Positions 34,724 through 37,342 of a stretch of DNA of 37,342 nt are shown here, piece by piece. The notes under the pieces were generated by a model. It made no database searches. It saw nothing but the letters and a program-made list of their open reading frames with translations, and was not told the DNA's origin. The DNA comes from Citreimonas sp042096055 (GTDB lineage: Bacteria; Pseudomonadota; Alphaproteobacteria; Rhodobacterales; Rhodobacteraceae): the NCBI RefSeq assembly GCF_042096055.1, contig NZ_JBELMH010000025.1, forward strand, positions 1 to 37,342, in the 5' to 3' direction. Both the position numbers and the translations under genes were made by a program. Each line of letters begins with the position of its first letter. The first letter of the stretch is position 1.

Positions 34724-34760
34724 GCATGCGGGGCTTAATGGGTGCTTAAGCCCCGCATGC
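34724..34760. promoter_or_regulatory. Perfect 15-bp inverted repeat abutting the EAL gene start
   Basis: GCATGCGGGGCTTAA (34724-34738), loop of 7 bases, TTAAGCCCCGCATGC (34746-34760). Neither strand has a T-run after it, so it is not an ordinary terminator. In the EAL mRNA the hairpin would end two bases before the start codon and occupy the ribosome-binding region. It could equally be an operator between divergent EAL and rpsD promoters. Confidence 0.75.
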
Positions 34761-34795
34761 CGGCGCGACCAGCCCGCGAAAGCCGCGCGGCGCCC

Positions 34796-34824
34796 TTGAC
34801 TCGGGCCGGCGGGAGAGGCACACG
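34796..34824 (+). promoter_or_regulatory. Putative rpsD promoter and leader
   Basis: TTGACT at 34796-34801 is a near-perfect -35; CACACG 17 bases later is a poor -10, so the call is tentative. The leader would be about 120 bases, with a CCCCC-GCAA-GGGG hairpin (34845-34857) and the 12-base palindrome CGTTCCGGAACG (34879-34890). Confidence 0.35.
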
Positions 34825-34949
34825 CCGCGCATTGGTGTTGGTGGCCCCCGCAAGGGGATTCCTGTCGGGCACCCGGGTCGTTCCGGAACGCCAGAGGACA
34901 ACGCCCTTCACATGGCCGCGCCGCGGCCGCAATCGAAGGAGATCAGACG

Positions 34950-35570
34950 GTGACCAAACGCACCTCTGCCAAGTACAAGATCGACCGCCGCATGGGCGAG
35001 AACATCTGGGGGCGCCCGAAGTCCCCGGTCAACCGCCGCGAATACGGCCCCGGCCAGCACGGCCAGCGCCGCAAGGGCAAGCTGTCTGACTTCGGCATCC
35101 AGCTGCGCGCCAAGCAGAAGCTGAAGGGCCATTACGGCGACCTGACCGAGAAGCAGTTCCGCCGCATCTTCGCCGAGGCCGAGCGCCTGCGCGGCGACAC
35201 CGGCGAGATCCTGATCGGCCTGCTCGAAAGCCGGCTCGACGCCGTCGTCTACCGCGCGAAGTTCGTCGCCACGGTCTTCGCCGCACGTCAGTTCGTGAAC
35301 CACGGCCACGTGCTGGTGAACGGCAAGCGCGTCAACATCCCGTCCTACCGCGTCAAGGAAGGCGACGTGATCGAGGTGCGCGAGAAGTCCAAGCAGATGA
35401 CCGCGATCCTCGAGGCGACCCAGCTGCCCGAGCGCGACGTGCCGGACTACATCGACGTCGACCACAACAAGCTGACCGCGACCTTCGTCCGCACGCCCGC
35501 CCTGTCGGACGTGCCCTACGCGGTCGTGATGGAGCCGAACCTGGTCATCGAATTCTACGCCCAGAACTGA
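34950..35570 (+). CDS. rpsD: 30S ribosomal protein S4
   Basis: Primary 16S rRNA-binding protein that nucleates 30S assembly. 206 residues, standard length, from a GTG start with AAGGAG nine bases upstream. N-terminal TKRTSAKYKIDRRMGENIWGR lacks the zinc cysteines of some S4 proteins; the S4 RNA-binding domain lies around 94-155 (SRLDAVVYRAKFVATVFAARQ, then VNHGHVLVNGKRVNIPS). It is a single gene with its own terminator, apart from the main ribosomal operons. Confidence 0.98.
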   Translation: MTKRTSAKYKIDRRMGENIWGRPKSPVNRREYGPGQHGQRRKGKLSDFGIQLRAKQKLKGHYGDLTEKQFRRIFAEAERLRGDTGEILIGLLESRLDAVVYRAKFVATVFAARQFVNHGHVLVNGKRVNIPSYRVKEGDVIEVREKSKQMTAILEATQLPERDVPDYIDVDHNKLTATFVRTPALSDVPYAVVMEPNLVIEFYAQN

Positions 35571-35592
35571 TCGGGCGGACATCGCACAAGGA

Positions 35593-35622
35593 AAGGGTCG
35601 TCCCGTCGGGGCGGCCCTTTTT
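35593..35622 (+). terminator. rpsD terminator
   Basis: AAGGGTCGTCCC / GGGGCGGCCCTT stem with loop GTC (two G-U pairs) followed by TTT and CG. Placed 23 bases after the rpsD stop. Confidence 0.85.
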
Positions 35623-35654
35623 CGTGCCTGCCGCTGTGACGCGCGCAACCGATA

Positions 35655-35691
35655 CAAAAAAAGGCCGCGCCCGGATCGGGTGCGGCCCTTG
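35655..35691 (-). terminator. Terminator of the DUF1127 gene
   Basis: Read leftward: GGCCGC-A-CCCG, loop ATC, CGGG-C-GCGGCC, then seven T (the A-run at 35656-35662). One internal mismatch. The T-run on this strand assigns it to the DUF1127 gene. Confidence 0.85.
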
Positions 35692-35726
35692 CGACGGTGC
35701 CGGTGGCACCGCGATGTCGGCGTCGT

Positions 35727-35945
35727 TCAGACGTAATACATGTCGCGGAACACGTGCCGCGCGATGTCTTCACGCTTGAGGCCGATGCGCGCCAGTTCCT
35801 GATCGGACATCGCGTTCAGGCGCTCTGCTTCGCGCATGCGCGAGTTCGACTCGGCGATGGCGGTGAAGAAGTTCAGGATCGCGGAGCCGACGTTGTGGAA
35901 GAAACCGGTTCCGGAATGCGGTGCGCTGGTGTGGATATGGGCCAT
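35727..35945 (-). CDS. DUF1127 domain protein (YjiS-like)
   Basis: A 72-residue protein. The C-terminal DUF1127 motif is clear: LNAMSDQELARIGLKREDIARHVF (43-66), an arginine-containing helical segment. In other alphaproteobacteria small DUF1127 proteins have been tied to RNA metabolism, sRNA control and phosphate or stress responses; the exact role here is unknown. The N-terminal part (HNVGSAILNFFTAIAESNSRM) is an amphipathic helix. AAGGAAC precedes the ATG. It has its own terminator. The 191 bases upstream to the LacI-family gene hold no other gene that I can see. Confidence 0.92.
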   Translation of the reverse strand: MAHIHTSAPHSGTGFFHNVGSAILNFFTAIAESNSRMREAERLNAMSDQELARIGLKREDIARHVFRDMYYV

Positions 35946-36136
35946 TGTGCTGTTCCTTGGTCTGCCTTGCGTTGACCGACAGGTATGCCGCAGTGCAGCG
36001 AAGCGGTAGGCCCATCCGGGAATACCCGCCCTTCGCGCAATGCATGGCGCCTTACCAAGAGATTGACGGCGACACGCCGCGCCGAGACCGCGATCGGACG
36101 GACAGAGGTGGCCGAAGCCTTGCGGCGACGCGCGCT

Positions 36137-37162
36137 CTAGCGCCGTTTCAGGGTGTCGCCGTACGAGATGCGCGGCGTCAGCTCGATCACCTTTTCGAGC
36201 GGCGCATCCGGGTTCTCGACGCGCGACGCGATGATCTGTGCGGCGCGGGTGCCGATCTCGTTCCGGCAGGCATCCATCGTGGCGATGGAGCGCGGCAGGC
36301 CGTCCAGCAACTCGACCCCGTTGAAGCCGGCAAGCCCCATGCGCCCGGGAATGTCGATGCCCTGCGCCAGCAGCTCCAGAAGGCCGCCGGCGGCGATCAT
36401 GTCATTGGAATAATAAAGGAATTCCAGTTCCGGCTCGCGCAGAAGCATGGCGCGGGTCATTTCGCGCCCCTTGGCCAGCGCCGAGCCGCCCGAATAGAAT
36501 TCCTGGTCGATGACCTCGACGCCCTCCTTGGCCAGCGCCTCGGTGAAGCCCTCGAAGCGCTTCCGGGCACGGTGGTCCAGCGGCATCTTGGTGCCCATGA
36601 AGCCGATGTTGCGGTAGCCCTGCTTGAGGATCGCGCGCGCCATCTCGCGCCCGGCGCGGCGGTGGCTGATCCCGACGGCGCAATCGATCGGCGTGCCGTC
36701 GGTATCCATGATCTCGACCACGGGAATGCCGCTCGAGCGCAGCATCGCCTTTGACGCGTCCGAATGTTCGAGACCCGCGACGATGACGCCGGACGGGCGC
36801 CAGGACAGCATCTCGTAGAGCACCCGCTCTTCCTTTTCGGGAAGGTAGTCGGTGACGCCGACGACGGGCTGCAGGTCGGTCTGCTCGAGCACCGCCGAGA
36901 TGCCGGACATGACCTCGGGGAAGACCATGTTGCGCAGGCTGGGGATGACCACCGCCACCAGGTTCACCCGCTGGCTGGCCAGCGCGCCGGCGATCTTGTT
37001 GGGCACGTAGCCCAGGGACTTCGCCGCCTCGAGCACCTTCTGCCGGGTGGCTTCGCTGACGTCGCCGCGATTGCGCAGCACGCGCGACACCGTCATCTCG
37101 GACACGCCGGAGGCCTCCGAGACATCGCGGAGCGTCAGCGGGCGGGGATCGTCATTGGGCAA
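36137..37162 (-). CDS. LacI-family transcriptional regulator, GntR (gluconate)-like
   Basis: A 341-residue repressor-type regulator. The N-terminal LacI helix-turn-helix is LTLRDVSEASGVSEMTVSRVLRN (about 9-31), then the hinge GYVPNKIAGALASQRVN and a periplasmic-binding-protein-like ligand domain (VVIPSLRNMVFPEVMSGISAVLE; later GFNGVELLDGLPRS). The overall pattern resembles the gluconate regulator GntR. The chosen start is TTG 37162 with AAAGGA upstream; a longer frame to 37255 lacks family similarity. An ATGTTACCG half-site lies 27 bases upstream, suggesting autoregulation. No sugar-acid metabolic gene is in the window. Confidence 0.88.
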   Translation of the reverse strand: MPNDDPRPLTLRDVSEASGVSEMTVSRVLRNRGDVSEATRQKVLEAAKSLGYVPNKIAGALASQRVNLVAVVIPSLRNMVFPEVMSGISAVLEQTDLQPVVGVTDYLPEKEERVLYEMLSWRPSGVIVAGLEHSDASKAMLRSSGIPVVEIMDTDGTPIDCAVGISHRRAGREMARAILKQGYRNIGFMGTKMPLDHRARKRFEGFTEALAKEGVEVIDQEFYSGGSALAKGREMTRAMLLREPELEFLYYSNDMIAAGGLLELLAQGIDIPGRMGLAGFNGVELLDGLPRSIATMDACRNEIGTRAAQIIASRVENPDAPLEKVIELTPRISYGDTLKRR

Positions 37163-37188
37163 CGGAGTATCCTTTCGAGGCTGATCCG

Positions 37189-37197
37189 ATGTTACCG
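37189..37197. promoter_or_regulatory. GntR-like operator half-site
   Basis: ATGTTACCG, matching one half of the known enterobacterial GntR operator (ATGTTACC-GGTAACAT). The other half (CAATCG) is not conserved, so binding would be weak or species-specific. Confidence 0.35.
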
Positions 37198-37248
37198 CAA
37201 TCGCGCCGGCGCTCAAGCGTGGCGCTGCGTTCGTTCCATGCGCCGAGG

Positions 37249-37277
37249 GTGACAAGGCGCTTTCCCCACGCTAGGAA
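37249..37277 (+). promoter_or_regulatory. Putative tRNA-Arg promoter
   Basis: GTGACA (37249-37254), 17-base spacer, TAGGAA (37272-37277), ending 10 bases before the tRNA 5' end. Same architecture as the pair at 8453-8481. Confidence 0.45.
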
Positions 37278-37287
37278 CCGATGCAGC

Positions 37288-37342
37288 GGTCCCGTGGCTC
37301 AACTGGATAGAGCAGCCCCCTCCTAAGGGGCAGGTTGCAGGT
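37288..37342 (+). tRNA. tRNA-Arg(CCT), 3' end outside the window
   Basis: The 5' acceptor strand GGTCCCG is followed by TG, D-arm GCTC...GAGC with AACTGGATA loop, anticodon stem GCCCC/GGGGC around CTCCTAA (anticodon CCT), and the start of the variable and T-arm regions. It is cut at base 55, so the T arm and acceptor 3' strand cannot be checked. It decodes AGG. Confidence 0.9.

Overview
The window is a chromosomal stretch of a high-GC alphaproteobacterium, most likely a member of the Rhodobacterales (Roseobacter/Paracoccaceae group). Supporting signs are the 44-residue aa3-type cytochrome oxidase subunit IV, the ETF-QO / TPR protein / ispE gene string, a DUF1127 protein, TRAP transport, phaA/phaB, GTG and TTG starts, and an intergenic 'cctcaaatatcccggggg' element of the kind common in that order. 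I found no transposase, phage gene or CRISPR array. Two 100-N assembly gaps (4689-4788 and 32285-32384) interrupt genes.

Layout. 1-5.6 kb: the C-terminal part of an RND efflux permease, a periplasmic DsbD-domain protein, a YqgE/AlgH protein and the tRNA-modification enzyme Sua5/TsaC, which is broken only by a spurious gap. 5.7-9.3 kb: an acyl-CoA dehydrogenase translationally coupled to an MBL-fold hydrolase, oxidase subunit IV, and a lipoprotein of unknown function. 9.3-12.4 kb: AzlC/AzlD amino-acid exporter, a MobA-like protein lacking its nucleotide loop, a membrane/coiled-coil protein and GreA. 12.7-17 kb: ETF-ubiquinone oxidoreductase, a secreted TPR protein and IspE. 17-19.3 kb: a YihY/BrkB membrane protein, a small membrane protein and a secreted six-loop EF-hand protein.

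19.3-26.8 kb is the most distinctive accessory block. Six genes on the minus strand encode a three-subunit molybdenum hydroxylase (FAD, 2Fe-2S and Mo subunits) followed by a complete TRAP transporter (DctP, DctQ, DctM). A divergent TetR regulator is separated from them by a large near-perfect inverted repeat that probably serves as operator for both directions. This reads as a self-contained import-and-oxidise module for an unidentified, probably anionic, organic substrate.

26.9-31 kb: a polyprenyl diphosphate synthase, a DUF2007 protein, a TrmN6-like methyltransferase, a YdcH protein, and an MhqD/MhqO-like hydrolase plus ring-cleaving dioxygenase pair. 31.1-33.7 kb: the PHB precursor genes phaA and phaB with a patatin-like lipase gene between them (interrupted by the second gap). 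33.9-37.3 kb: an EAL phosphodiesterase whose start codon abuts a perfect 15-bp inverted repeat, ribosomal protein S4, a DUF1127 protein, a GntR-like LacI-family regulator, and the 5' part of a tRNA-Arg(CCT) gene cut by the window end.

Family assignments are by recognition of motifs and overall sequence; no database search was run. Promoter, operator and terminator calls come from reading the bases and are predictions.
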